From JBJYKD01 sp049310025 (lineage in GTDB: Bacteria; Bacillota; Thermosediminibacteria; Thermosediminibacterales; Tepidanaerobacteraceae), in NCBI RefSeq assembly GCF_049310025.1, contig NZ_JBJYKD010000029.1:1-37472 (forward strand): DNA of 37,472 nucleotides. Reading direction: 5' to 3'. Both the position numbers and the translations under genes were made by a program. Below, piece by piece: positions 13,089-20,644 of this stretch. The notes beneath the pieces are model-generated. The model saw only the letters and a program-made list of their open reading frames with translations, had not been told where the DNA came from and searched no databases. Position 1 is the stretch's first letter. The number at the start of each line of letters is the position of its first letter.

Positions 13089-14324
13089 ATGAAAACGGGA
13101 ATAGGCAAAAAAGTAGTACCTCTAAGACCTAAAAAAAGCTTTCCATGGTGCCGTCTTGTTCTTACTTTTTTGCCGCTTATTTTAATGGTAATAATATTTT
13201 TCAATCAAATCGTCAACAGAACTTATGTTGTGGACAGGGGCAGTATTCAAAAAAGCTTTTTTTCGGAAGCCGTAGTCGTAAAAAATGAAATCCTGATAAA
13301 ATCTCCCACCGGTGGCAATTTACAATTTCTTGTCAAATCCGGCGAGAGGGTTAGGGTAAATACGCCGTTGTTTATAGTGACTACAAACTTAGGGCAAAAA
13401 GAGGAGTATGAAAGGGAAATAGTGGAACTTGAGAAAAAGATAAAATCATTGAAGGAAAGCTCCGTTTCATCATTATCCATAAATGTCATAGACAAATCGA
13501 TAGATGAGACCAGAAAAGAATTAAAGCAGGCCGTTTCAAAGGGCCAGTTCGAAAAGACATCGGCATTAAAAAACGAACTGGCCAGATTGATGAAAGAAAA
13601 ACAGGAGAAAATAAAGGTCGAGGAAAGTAATATAAGATTACTTGAAAAAGCTTTAAAAGAAAAAAGAAACAAGCTGCAGGAAATTCAGAAAATAGTATAC
13701 TCCCCTGCGGCGGGCATAGTAAGTTTCAATATTGACGGTTATGAGAATCTTTTATCACCGGACACGCTTCAAAGTCTTTCTTCCAAGCAGATAAAATCCA
13801 TAAACGGGCAAGCTATAAAACGGGATGCGGAGAACTCTGGTCAGGTCATAACGGCCACCGCGGGGAAGCCGGTGTTAAAAATCGTAGACAATTTCACCAG
13901 TTTTTTAGTATTCGATACTGGAAATAACCGTTTGGAAAAGGGGAAGTCTTATGATGTTAGGTTGCCCGCCACGGGCACCAGGGTTAAGGGGAAGGTAATT
14001 GACGTCTATGAAGATGGCCATGTGGGGGTAATTTTAATTGACGAAGACTTACCAGAACTTTTTGATTCTAGAAAAGTCGAAATAGAGGTTTTGACCGAAA
14101 ATTATACGGGTAACTTAATCCCCACGTCATGCCTGGTGTCGTTGGACGGACGGGTGGGCGTGTATTTGCTGGAGCAGGGGGAGAAGGTGTTTACACCAGT
14201 TAAGGTTATAGCAAAATCCGGTGATAAAGCCATTGTAGAAGGCTTGAAATTGGGCGATAGAATTTTGATAAAAGGGGAATCCATCTATGGAATACTTAGA
14301 GGAAAATTTAAAAAAAGTAAATGA
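13089..14324 (+). CDS. HlyD-like membrane fusion/adaptor protein of the cell-division region
   Basis: A 411-residue protein with one N-terminal membrane anchor (about residues 24-43, LVLTFLPLILMVIIFFNQIV) followed by an extracytoplasmic part. A biotinyl-lipoyl-like strand pair (EILIKSPTGGNLQFLVKSGE, about 67-86) flanks a long charged coiled coil (about 108-200), then beta domains ending GLKLGDRILIKG. This is the layout of HlyD/RND adaptor proteins, but no transporter gene is adjacent. In many Clostridia a protein of this kind stands before yggS-sepF, which suggests an envelope or division role rather than export. The start follows AAAGGTG. Its last 38 bases overlap yggS, so the two are coupled. 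Confidence 0.8.
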   Translation: MKTGIGKKVVPLRPKKSFPWCRLVLTFLPLILMVIIFFNQIVNRTYVVDRGSIQKSFFSEAVVVKNEILIKSPTGGNLQFLVKSGERVRVNTPLFIVTTNLGQKEEYEREIVELEKKIKSLKESSVSSLSINVIDKSIDETRKELKQAVSKGQFEKTSALKNELARLMKEKQEKIKVEESNIRLLEKALKEKRNKLQEIQKIVYSPAAGIVSFNIDGYENLLSPDTLQSLSSKQIKSINGQAIKRDAENSGQVITATAGKPVLKIVDNFTSFLVFDTGNNRLEKGKSYDVRLPATGTRVKGKVIDVYEDGHVGVILIDEDLPELFDSRKVEIEVLTENYTGNLIPTSCLVSLDGRVGVYLLEQGEKVFTPVKVIAKSGDKAIVEGLKLGDRILIKGESIYGILRGKFKKSK

Positions 14325-14982
14325 AAAGATTATAGAATCCGCCGTAAAATCCGGCAGAAGCCCGGAAGATATTCGAGTTGTGGCGGTGACAAAAACCGTT
14401 CCTCCGGATGTTATTCAAAAAGCGGTGGATTGCGGAATAACCATATTGGGGGAAAACAGGGTCCAGGAAGCACGTTCAAAGGTTGATCTGGTAAAAGGCC
14501 ATGTCGAGTGGCACATGATCGGCCACCTGCAGAAAAATAAGGTAAAAACGGCCGTAAGGCTTTTTTCCATGGTACAGTCGGTAGACAGCCTGGAGCTGGC
14601 CAGGGAGATAGATAGAAGGGCTGGTGAGATCAATAAAACCATCGATGTATTAATTCAGGTAAACATCGGCAAGGAAGCCACAAAATTTGGCATAAATTAC
14701 GAAGAAACGGAGGACTTTATCAAAGAAGTTTCGCAGCTTCCATGGATTAAAGTTAGGGGCCTGATGGCTATAGCTCCTTTTAAGGAAAATCCGGAAGATA
14801 CAAGGCCTTATTTCAAAAAAATGCATGATTTGTTTATAAACATAAAAAACCTGGCTATTGATAATGTTGAAATGGAATATTTATCCATGGGAATGACCAA
14901 TGACTTTACGGTGGCCATTGAGGAAGGTTCAAACATGGTCCGCATAGGCACTGGCATATTCGGTGAGAGGAAAGTAAAATAA
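14287..14982 (+). CDS. yggS: YggS/PROSC family pyridoxal 5'-phosphate homeostasis protein
   Basis: A 231-residue single-domain alanine-racemase-fold protein. It contains VVAVTKTVP with the PLP-binding Lys36, GENRVQEA, WHMIGHLQKNK, the strand IDVLIQVNI with GKEATKFGI, the MGMTNDF motif and VRIGTGIFGER at the end. The family binds PLP without known catalysis and maintains vitamin B6 and amino-acid balance. In Gram-positive bacteria it sits just upstream of sepF (B. subtilis ylmE), as here. ATG 14287 has GGGGAA upstream and lies inside the end of the HlyD-like gene. Confidence 0.95.
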   Translation: MEYLEENLKKVNEKIIESAVKSGRSPEDIRVVAVTKTVPPDVIQKAVDCGITILGENRVQEARSKVDLVKGHVEWHMIGHLQKNKVKTAVRLFSMVQSVDSLELAREIDRRAGEINKTIDVLIQVNIGKEATKFGINYEETEDFIKEVSQLPWIKVRGLMAIAPFKENPEDTRPYFKKMHDLFINIKNLAIDNVEMEYLSMGMTNDFTVAIEEGSNMVRIGTGIFGERKVK

Positions 14983-15006
14983 TTCTGGTGAGAGAAGGGG
15001 AGAATT

Positions 15007-15426
15007 ATGGGTGAAAAAAAGCTTCTCAACAAGATTCTGTACTTTTTAGGTATTGAGGACGAAAACCCTCCGATTCCCGAAAGAGAAGACTACATTGAAC
15101 AAAGACCGCGAGGAAGGGTTATCAATATCCACCAGACCGTAAAAAACAAAATGGTGATATTCAGACCGACTTCCTTCGATGAAGTCCGGGAAATATCCGA
15201 CGAAGTGAAAAACCGCCGGGCGGTCATAGTAAATCTGGAGAAGCTCGATAAAGAAAATGCCAGGCGGATACTGGATTTTATGAGCGGCAGTGTTTACGCT
15301 TTAAACGGTACCGTTAAGAAAATAGGACCGGGCATATTTATATTCGCGCCGGATAACGTAGACATTTCGGGAACGGATATAGACGAAAGCTTGAAAGAAA
15401 AATCATCTCTTACTACGTTGAGATAG
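15007..15426 (+). CDS. sepF: Cell division protein SepF
   Basis: A 139-residue protein. The N-terminal segment can act as a membrane-binding amphipathic helix (LLNKILYFLG), followed by a charged linker and the SepF core domain at about 45-130 (MVIFRPTSFDEVREISDEVK, then RRAVIVNLEKLDKENARRIL, DFMSGSVYALNG, and GIFIFAPDNVDI). SepF polymerises into rings, binds the FtsZ C-terminus and anchors it to the membrane. Length and context (yggS before, yggT after) match other Firmicutes. GGGGAG precedes ATG 15007. Confidence 0.96.
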   Translation: MGEKKLLNKILYFLGIEDENPPIPEREDYIEQRPRGRVINIHQTVKNKMVIFRPTSFDEVREISDEVKNRRAVIVNLEKLDKENARRILDFMSGSVYALNGTVKKIGPGIFIFAPDNVDISGTDIDESLKEKSSLTTLR

Positions 15427-15428
15427 GG

Positions 15429-15719
15429 GTGGTCTTATTGGCGCTAATCAGAGCGGTGGAACTATTTTTTCAATTCCTTTACCTGATGATCATAATCAGG
15501 GTTTTCCTTTCCTGGTTTCCGACGGCGGCGCAGTCGGGGCTGGCACGCTTCATCTATCAGGTTACGGACCCCATTCTGGAACCTTTCAGAATGTTGCTTG
15601 AACGTTTCATGCCCCGGGGTCCGGGCTTTTATATTGATTTTTCACCTATAGTGGCTTTAGTGGTGCTGGATATTGTAAAGCGCTTTGTAATAAGCTTGCT
15701 TTTAAGGATGATTTTTTGA
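15429..15719 (+). CDS. yggT: YggT family membrane protein
   Basis: A 96-residue protein with two hydrophobic segments and the family signature: RVFLSWFPTA in the loop region, FIYQVTDPILEPFRMLL and a second membrane helix near FSPIVALVVLDIVKRFV. YggT (YlmG) proteins are two-pass membrane proteins linked to division and osmotic stress. The start is either GTG 15429 (used here) or TTG 15438, and both have weak ribosome-binding sites. In B. subtilis the RNA-binding gene ylmH stands between yggT and divIVA; here divIVA follows directly. Confidence 0.93.
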   Translation: MVLLALIRAVELFFQFLYLMIIIRVFLSWFPTAAQSGLARFIYQVTDPILEPFRMLLERFMPRGPGFYIDFSPIVALVVLDIVKRFVISLLLRMIF

Positions 15720-15733
15720 GGAGTGAAACGCAG

Positions 15734-16396
15734 ATGAGTATATCTCCACTTGAAATTACTAAAAAAGAGTTTAAGAGGTCCTTTAGAGGCTACAATGAAG
15801 AAGAGGTAAGAGACTTTCTTGAAAAAGTCGCTCAAAGTTACGAGAGAATATACAAAGAGAATCTCGAATTTAAGGAAAGGGAAAAAGCTCTTGAAGAAAA
15901 ACTTAACGAATACAGGGAAATGGAAGCCACGTTGAAAAGCGCCCTGGTCCTGGCGGAAAAGACCGCTCAGGATGTGAGAAAAAACGCCCAAAAAGAAGGG
16001 GAATTAATCATTAAAGAGGCTCTCGCAAAGGCCAGCAGAATAATAAAAAGGGCGGAGGAGAAATACAACGACATGCACAATAGGTACACGGAGATGAGAC
16101 AGCAGTTCGTCCTTTTTAAGACCAGGTTTTTGAACTTTCTACAGTCACAAATTGAGTTCATCAAATCCTGTGAATTAGACCCCCGGCAGGATTTCGATGC
16201 TTTTGAATCCTTTGAGGAGGCTGCGGCCGGCAAGGAATGGAACAAAGACTCAAGCTGTGAATGTGTTCATATTCCCGGTGATGGCGTCGAAGGCGATGGT
16301 GAAAAATCAAAAGAAGACCCCTTTGATTCAAATATGAAACCGGAGAAAAATGAAATTAATGAAACTGCGGAGGATCAGGAAAAACAGGAGCAATAG
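15734..16396 (+). CDS. divIVA: Cell division/polar organiser DivIVA
   Basis: A 220-residue protein from ATG 15734, which has GGAGTGA 9 bases upstream; the open frame to 15716 adds residues lacking in the family. The N-terminus is the standard lipid-binding domain (SPLEITKKEFKRSFRGYNEE, then EVRDFLEKVAQSYERIYKEN), followed by a long coiled coil to about 150. The C-terminal 70 residues are acidic and low-complexity (GDGVEGDGEKSKEDPFDSN), probably disordered. DivIVA senses negatively curved membrane at septa and poles and, in sporulating Firmicutes, tethers the chromosome origin to the pole. Confidence 0.95.
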   Translation: MSISPLEITKKEFKRSFRGYNEEEVRDFLEKVAQSYERIYKENLEFKEREKALEEKLNEYREMEATLKSALVLAEKTAQDVRKNAQKEGELIIKEALAKASRIIKRAEEKYNDMHNRYTEMRQQFVLFKTRFLNFLQSQIEFIKSCELDPRQDFDAFESFEEAAAGKEWNKDSSCECVHIPGDGVEGDGEKSKEDPFDSNMKPEKNEINETAEDQEKQEQ

Positions 16397-16438
16397 CGGG
16401 ATTTTTGAAATACAGATAAACTTGGTGAGGGAAAGAAA

Positions 16439-16690
16439 ATGCCGCGAGAAAACCGCATATCGGTAGTTGGTATAATAATACATGATCGTGAGAAAAACGC
16501 CGAAAGGGTTAATGAAATACTGTCCAAATACGGCCGGTTAATAATCGGGCGGATGGGCGTTCCTTATCGCGAAAGAGGCATTTCGGTAATAGCGTTGATA
16601 GTGGACGCTACCACCGATGAACTGGGAGCGCTGACGGGCCAGCTCGGCAGTATTCCGGGGGTGAAGGTCAAATCCGCCATAACGGCATAG
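16439..16690 (+). CDS. TM1266-type putative iron-only hydrogenase system regulator
   Basis: An 83-residue ferredoxin-like (ACT/NikR-like) small protein. It has RISVVGIIIHDREKNAERVN at the N-terminus, the strand RLIIGRMGVPYRERGISVIA and GALTGQLGSIPGVKVKSAI at the end. This pattern is that of the family first noted in Thermotoga (TM1266), often near [FeFe]-hydrogenase maturation genes and annotated as a putative regulator; no biochemical role is proven. No hydrogenase genes are in this window, so its link here is unclear. Start ATG 16439 follows GGTGAGG. Confidence 0.85.
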   Translation: MPRENRISVVGIIIHDREKNAERVNEILSKYGRLIIGRMGVPYRERGISVIALIVDATTDELGALTGQLGSIPGVKVKSAITA

Positions 16691-16726
16691 TAGACACGAG
16701 GTTGCTATTTTTTTAACAAGGGGTTG

Positions 16727-17443
16727 ATGGCAATAATCGGAATCATCGGTGCCATGGAGAAAGAGGTTAAATTTTTTATTGAAAATATGAAAGGCGCGGA
16801 AATAATAACGCGGGCGTCAATGGTGTTTTATGAGGGAAATTTACACGGCAAGAGAGTGGCGGTGGTAAAGAGCGGAGTGGGAAAAGTCAATGCAGCAGCA
16901 TGCACCCAGATCTTAATAGATTTTTACAACCCCCGGGCCGTTATCTGTACGGGTGTGGCGGGAGCCCTCCGGGAAGACCTGGACTTCGGAGATGTGGTCA
17001 TTTCCAAAGACGTTGTGCAATACGATGTAGATGCCACGTGTTTCGGCCATGAACCGGGTGAAATTCCCAATCTCGGGATAAAGTACTTTGAAGCATCTGG
17101 CGAACTTATAGAAATAGCCAAAAAAGTCCACGACAATGCCTTTAAAGATAAAAAAGCCGTGATCGGAAGGGTTTTAACGGGAGATCAATTTTTAAGCAGC
17201 GGGGAAAGGGCCGCTTTTTTAAGAAACACCTTTGAAGGCAGCTGTGTGGAGATGGAGGGAGGAGCCGTCGGTCAGGTATGTTACCTTAACAACGTCCCTT
17301 TTTTAATAATAAGATCAATTTCGGACAGGGCGGACGGCAGAGCGGTGGCCGATTACGAAAGGTTTGTGGAGGAGACGGCAAAAAGATCCTTTGAACTGGT
17401 GGCCGGTATTATCAAAATTTACGGTGAGGGGAATAATAAATAG
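16727..17443 (+). CDS. mtnN: 5'-methylthioadenosine/S-adenosylhomocysteine nucleosidase
   Basis: A 238-residue nucleoside phosphorylase-fold enzyme that hydrolyses MTA and SAH to adenine plus the thiosugar, clearing inhibitors of SAM-dependent reactions. Family motifs are present: IIGIIGAMEKEV at the start with catalytic Glu11, VVKSGVGKVNAA, GVAGAL, FLSSGERAAFLR, VEMEGGAVGQVC and IIRSISDRAD with the catalytic Asp. ATG 16727 is preferred to TTG 16724, which directly abuts AAGGGG. It recycles by-products of the SAM-using enzymes encoded further on, such as RlmN and RsmB, but is not specific to them. Confidence 0.95.
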   Translation: MAIIGIIGAMEKEVKFFIENMKGAEIITRASMVFYEGNLHGKRVAVVKSGVGKVNAAACTQILIDFYNPRAVICTGVAGALREDLDFGDVVISKDVVQYDVDATCFGHEPGEIPNLGIKYFEASGELIEIAKKVHDNAFKDKKAVIGRVLTGDQFLSSGERAAFLRNTFEGSCVEMEGGAVGQVCYLNNVPFLIIRSISDRADGRAVADYERFVEETAKRSFELVAGIIKIYGEGNNK

Positions 17444-17475
17444 AGTCAGGCGACGAATTAGTTTGAGGGAAACGT

Positions 17476-17772
17476 ATGAAACAAAGTAAATTGATAAACG
17501 ACCTAAACCAAAAGTTAGACAACCTCACCGTACAGATCGAAAAGCTGAATTTAGCCGAATACCTGGACATCCTTCGCAATACCAGAAGGCTTTTGTATGT
17601 CAATTTCCTTGCGGGAATCGCGAGAGGATTTGGCATGGCGGTGGGTTTTACTCTTTTGGGCGCGCTGGCAATATATATACTGCAGCGAGTGGTGATATTG
17701 AGACTCCCTTTAATTGGAGATTTTATAGCAGAAATAGTAAAAATAGTACAGAAAGAGCTTTCAACCAAATGA
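17476..17772 (+). CDS. DUF5665-like small membrane protein
   Basis: A 98-residue protein with a charged coiled-coil N-terminus (LINDLNQKLDNLTVQIEKLN) and the segment AEYLDILRNTRRLLYVNFLA. One membrane span follows (GMAVGFTLLGALAIYILQRV), then an amphipathic end (LPLIGDFIAEIVKIVQKEL). The NTRRLLYVNFLAGIARGFG stretch and overall layout match the DUF5665 proteins of Clostridia as I remember them. Function is unknown. GAGGG stands upstream of ATG 17476. The frame ends just before the zinc-finger gene. Confidence 0.8.
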   Translation: MKQSKLINDLNQKLDNLTVQIEKLNLAEYLDILRNTRRLLYVNFLAGIARGFGMAVGFTLLGALAIYILQRVVILRLPLIGDFIAEIVKIVQKELSTK

Positions 17773-17810
17773 ACAGATTTTTCAGTAACTATGAAAAGGG
17801 AGGCCTGAAC

Positions 17811-18452
17811 TTGCTCAATACCGGACATTTCCGCAAAAAGCTGGAAGAACTAAAAAAAGAACTGGAAGAACAGCAGCAGGTGATAGTTAAGCGCGGGTCC
17901 GAACCTTTGAAGGAATCCACAGGTGAACTTTCAGGTTACGACAACCACACCTCGGATTTGGGAGCTGAGACCTTTGAGAGGGAAAAAGACCTTGGGGTAA
18001 AGGACAACGCCAGGATTATGCTCATGAAGGTAAACCACGCTCTTGATAAGATAAAGGAAGGAACCTACGGTATATGCGAAAGGTGTGGCAAACCGATAGG
18101 TGAAGAAAGACTGGAGGCCGCTCCCTATACAACTTTATGCATCGACTGCAAAAATGAAGAGGAAAAACTGGACGACAGCAGCCCCAGGCCTGTGGAGGAA
18201 GAAATTCTCCGTTATCCCTTTGGCAGGAGCTTTTCGGACGAATGGGACCGGAATATGTACGACGGAGAAGATGCGTGGCAGGATGTGGCCAGGTACGGCA
18301 CGGCCAATTCGCCGCAGGATGTACCCGGGGCGGTGGATTATACAGAAACATATGTGGATGGCGATGAAAAAAGAGGCATTGTGGACAAGGGTGATGAAAT
18401 AATAGATGAAGAAGATCCCGACGAAGACGACAAAAACGAATTTGCAGAATAA
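17811..18452 (+). CDS. TraR/DksA zinc-finger family protein (YteA-like)
   Basis: A 213-residue protein with an N-terminal helical hairpin (HFRKKLEELKKELEEQQQ), the segment GYDNHTSDLGAETFEREKD and KIKEGTYGICERCGKPIGEE. The four-cysteine zinc site is Cys89, Cys92, Cys110 and Cys113. The long acidic C-terminal tail is typical of the YteA group of spore-formers, not of short DksA. DksA acts in the RNA polymerase secondary channel; the role of YteA proteins is not established. I chose TTG 17811, which follows GGGAGG by 7 bases, over ATG 17769, which lacks a ribosome-binding site and overlaps the previous gene. Confidence 0.85.
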   Translation: MLNTGHFRKKLEELKKELEEQQQVIVKRGSEPLKESTGELSGYDNHTSDLGAETFEREKDLGVKDNARIMLMKVNHALDKIKEGTYGICERCGKPIGEERLEAAPYTTLCIDCKNEEEKLDDSSPRPVEEEILRYPFGRSFSDEWDRNMYDGEDAWQDVARYGTANSPQDVPGAVDYTETYVDGDEKRGIVDKGDEIIDEEDPDEDDKNEFAE

Positions 18453-18473
18453 TGCCCGAGAAGGGCATTTTTT
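18451..18473 (+). terminator. Rho-independent terminator after the zinc-finger gene
   Basis: AATGCCC (18451-18457), loop GAGAA, GGGCATT (18463-18469), then TTTT. The stem overlaps the stop codon of the zinc-finger gene. It ends the division-region operon. The following ~230 bases up to lspA have no gene. They hold a likely -10 element TATAAT at 18668-18673, but no convincing -35 at normal spacing. Confidence 0.88.
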
Positions 18474-18709
18474 AATTTAAATATATATACCGCGTCTAAT
18501 AGCGCACCTTAGATGAAAATTGCGCCGCACGTTGTTTTAACCGAAAAATTTGCCCAGAGACTTCATCGCGACAATTTGTGCCAAACGTCAGAGATAGTGT
18601 GAATTTTTATTGGGTCAATTAGCAGGAAAAGTCAGAGAGCTGTCTTTATTGTCTGGGGTATTTTTGATATAATAAAAAGAACTGTTCAGAATTATGGAGG
18701 TATAAAATC

Positions 18710-19174
18710 TTGGACCTAATACTTTACAGTCTTATTATCCTGGCCGCCGACCAACTGTCCAAGTTCCTCATTCGGTCGACGCTGCGACCGCACCAGTCTA
18801 TTCCCATTATAACAGATGTTTTTCACATAACTTACGTTCAGAACACAGGCGCCGCTTTCAGCATCTTGCGGGGGAAAACTTATTTTTTTACGATGGTCTC
18901 AATTTTAATCATCCTGATGATAGTGTACTATGCGAAAAAAATTCCGGCTGGAAAAAAGCTGCTTAGATTTACTCTGGCATTGATTTGCGGCGGTGCGGCC
19001 GGCAACCTGGTAGACCGTCTGAGATACGGATACGTGGTGGATTTTCTGGATTTTCGAGTATGGCCGGTTTTTAATATAGCCGATTCGGCCATCGTCGCAG
19101 GTGTTTTGATCCTCGCTTATTTGATAGCTTTCGATGCCGAGATTCAAGGCCTTCTCAATAAAGACGGGAGGTAG
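18710..19174 (+). CDS. lspA: Lipoprotein signal peptidase (signal peptidase II)
   Basis: A 154-residue four-pass membrane aspartyl protease that removes signal peptides from diacylglyceryl-modified prolipoproteins. Motifs are DQLSKFLI in the first helix, NTGAAFSILRG (45-55), GGAAGNLVDRLRYGYVVDFLDF (94-115) and FNIADSAIVAGV (121-132), with the catalytic aspartates in the last two. The start is TTG 18710, with GGAGG 9 bases upstream; no ATG or GTG fits better. It heads the lspA-rluD-pyrR run common in Firmicutes; its stop adjoins the rluD ribosome-binding site. Confidence 0.96.
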   Translation: MDLILYSLIILAADQLSKFLIRSTLRPHQSIPIITDVFHITYVQNTGAAFSILRGKTYFFTMVSILIILMIVYYAKKIPAGKKLLRFTLALICGGAAGNLVDRLRYGYVVDFLDFRVWPVFNIADSAIVAGVLILAYLIAFDAEIQGLLNKDGR

Positions 19175-19179
19175 TGGCC

Positions 19180-20106
19180 TTGGTTACCGAATACCGCTTT
19201 ATCGCTCAAAAAGCAGATGAAAAAAGGCGGGTGGACGTATTTTTGGCTGAAAAATTGCAAAATATCTCCAGGACTTTTATAAAAAAGGGTATTGAAGAAG
19301 GGTGGATAAAAGTCAACAGCGACATGGTAAAGCCTCACTACAAGTTGAAAGAAAACGACGAGATTACGGCCCGCATACCACCGCCTCAAAAGCTTTCCCT
19401 TGTTCCGGAGAACATACCCCTTGACATAATTTTTGAAGACGGGGATATAATAGTCGTCAACAAACCAAGGGGTATGGTGGTTTACCCCGCTCCCGGCAAT
19501 TTTAGCGGCACTCTGGTGAATGCACTGTTATACCACACAAAAGATCTATCGGGCATCAACGGCGTGGCGCGGCCGGGTATTGTCCACCGCCTGGATAAAG
19601 ACACTTCGGGGGCCATGGTGGTGGCAAAGAATGACCTGGCCCATCAAAATCTTGCGAAGCAGCTAAAAAACAGGCAGATGAAAAAAATCTACTGGGCACT
19701 TGTATGGGGGAGGGTTTCGGAGGATAAAGCCACCATTAACGCCCCCATCGGCAGGCACCCGCTGAAGCGGACCGAAATGGCCGTTACAACTAAAAATTCC
19801 CGGGAGGCCATTACCCATTTTAAAGTCCTGGAGAGGTTTTCGGAGTACACTCTGTTGGAAGTCCGCCTGGAAACCGGACGAACCCATCAGATAAGGGTTC
19901 ATATGAAGTATATCGGTCATCCGATAGTGGGGGATCCGGTATATTCAAGGAAAAAAAGTCCCTTTAATATTGAGGGACAGGCGTTGCACGCTTTCAAACT
20001 TGGTTTGTATCATCCCAGAACCGGAGAATTCATGGAGTTTGAGGCGCCTCTGCCGGAAGATTTTGCGGGTATTTTAAACTTTTTAAGGATGAGGGAGGGT
20101 AAGTGA
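19180..20106 (+). CDS. rluD: RluA-family 23S rRNA pseudouridine synthase (RluD-like)
   Basis: A 308-residue protein with an N-terminal S4 RNA-binding domain (RVDVFLAEKLQNISRTFIKK, then GWIKVNSDMVKPHYKLKEND) and a catalytic domain. Motifs are IIVVNKPRGMVVYPAPGN, then HRLDKDTSG with the nucleophilic Asp, and LLEVRLETGRTHQIRVHM. The enzyme isomerises uridines in large-subunit rRNA (RluD modifies helix 69), though RluA relatives differ in target and the site here is inferred. TTG 19180 is chosen because GGGAGG lies 7 bases before it; GTG 19174 is only one base from that site. Confidence 0.93.
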   Translation: MVTEYRFIAQKADEKRRVDVFLAEKLQNISRTFIKKGIEEGWIKVNSDMVKPHYKLKENDEITARIPPPQKLSLVPENIPLDIIFEDGDIIVVNKPRGMVVYPAPGNFSGTLVNALLYHTKDLSGINGVARPGIVHRLDKDTSGAMVVAKNDLAHQNLAKQLKNRQMKKIYWALVWGRVSEDKATINAPIGRHPLKRTEMAVTTKNSREAITHFKVLERFSEYTLLEVRLETGRTHQIRVHMKYIGHPIVGDPVYSRKKSPFNIEGQALHAFKLGLYHPRTGEFMEFEAPLPEDFAGILNFLRMREGK

Positions 20107-20107
20107 T

Positions 20108-20644
20108 ATGGAGGAAAAGGCCCGCATTATGGATGAACAGGCCATAAACAGAGCGCTAATCAGGATAAGCCATGAGATTATTGAAAAAAACAAGGGTGTG
20201 GAAGACCTGGCTCTCGTGGGCATTAGAAGGCGGGGAGCCCCCCTGGCGAAACGCATAGCATCCAACATATCGTCCATTGAGGGTGTGGAACTTCCCGTGG
20301 GGATACTTGATATAACCCTTTACAGAGATGACCTGTCAACGCTTTCCACCCAGCCTGTGGTACACAAGACAGAAATACCTTTCAACATAACAAACAAAAA
20401 AATCGTCCTGGTGGACGACGTAATTTATACCGGCAGGACGGTAAGGGCGGCTCTTGACGCCCTGGCAGATATAGGAAGGGCGCGGATGATACAGCTGGCG
20501 GTTTTAATTGACCGGGGGCACCGGGAATTGCCGATAAGGCCCGACTACGTCGGCAAAAACGTACCTACATCCAGAGACGAAGTGATAAAAGTCAAGCTCG
20601 AAGAAGTTGACGGAGAAAACTGTGTTGTGATATTAAAGCGATAA
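20108..20644 (+). CDS. pyrR: PyrR: pyrimidine operon regulator/uracil phosphoribosyltransferase
   Basis: A 178-residue PRTase-fold protein with the PRPP loop IVLVDDVIYTGRT (99-111), the IRRRGAPLAKR segment and TLYRDDLSTL. In Firmicutes PyrR binds pyr mRNA in a UMP-dependent way and causes attenuation; it also has uracil phosphoribosyltransferase activity. No pyr biosynthesis genes follow here, so it would act on targets elsewhere; a PyrR-binding leader is not evident just upstream. ATG 20108 follows GGGAGGG and lies one base after the rluD stop. The 3' end overlaps the convergent rqcH gene by 12 bases. Confidence 0.95.
   Translation: MEEKARIMDEQAINRALIRISHEIIEKNKGVEDLALVGIRRRGAPLAKRIASNISSIEGVELPVGILDITLYRDDLSTLSTQPVVHKTEIPFNITNKKIVLVDDVIYTGRTVRAALDALADIGRARMIQLAVLIDRGHRELPIRPDYVGKNVPTSRDEVIKVKLEEVDGENCVVILKR

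Noticed and set aside
13089..14324. HlyD-like protein as part of a transport operon
   Set aside because: No ABC or RND transporter subunit is next to it. It is coupled to yggS and sepF instead.
18649..18673. TTGTCT...TATAAT as the lspA promoter
   Set aside because: The spacer is only 13 bases. The TATAAT alone is plausible, but this -35 is not at a workable distance.
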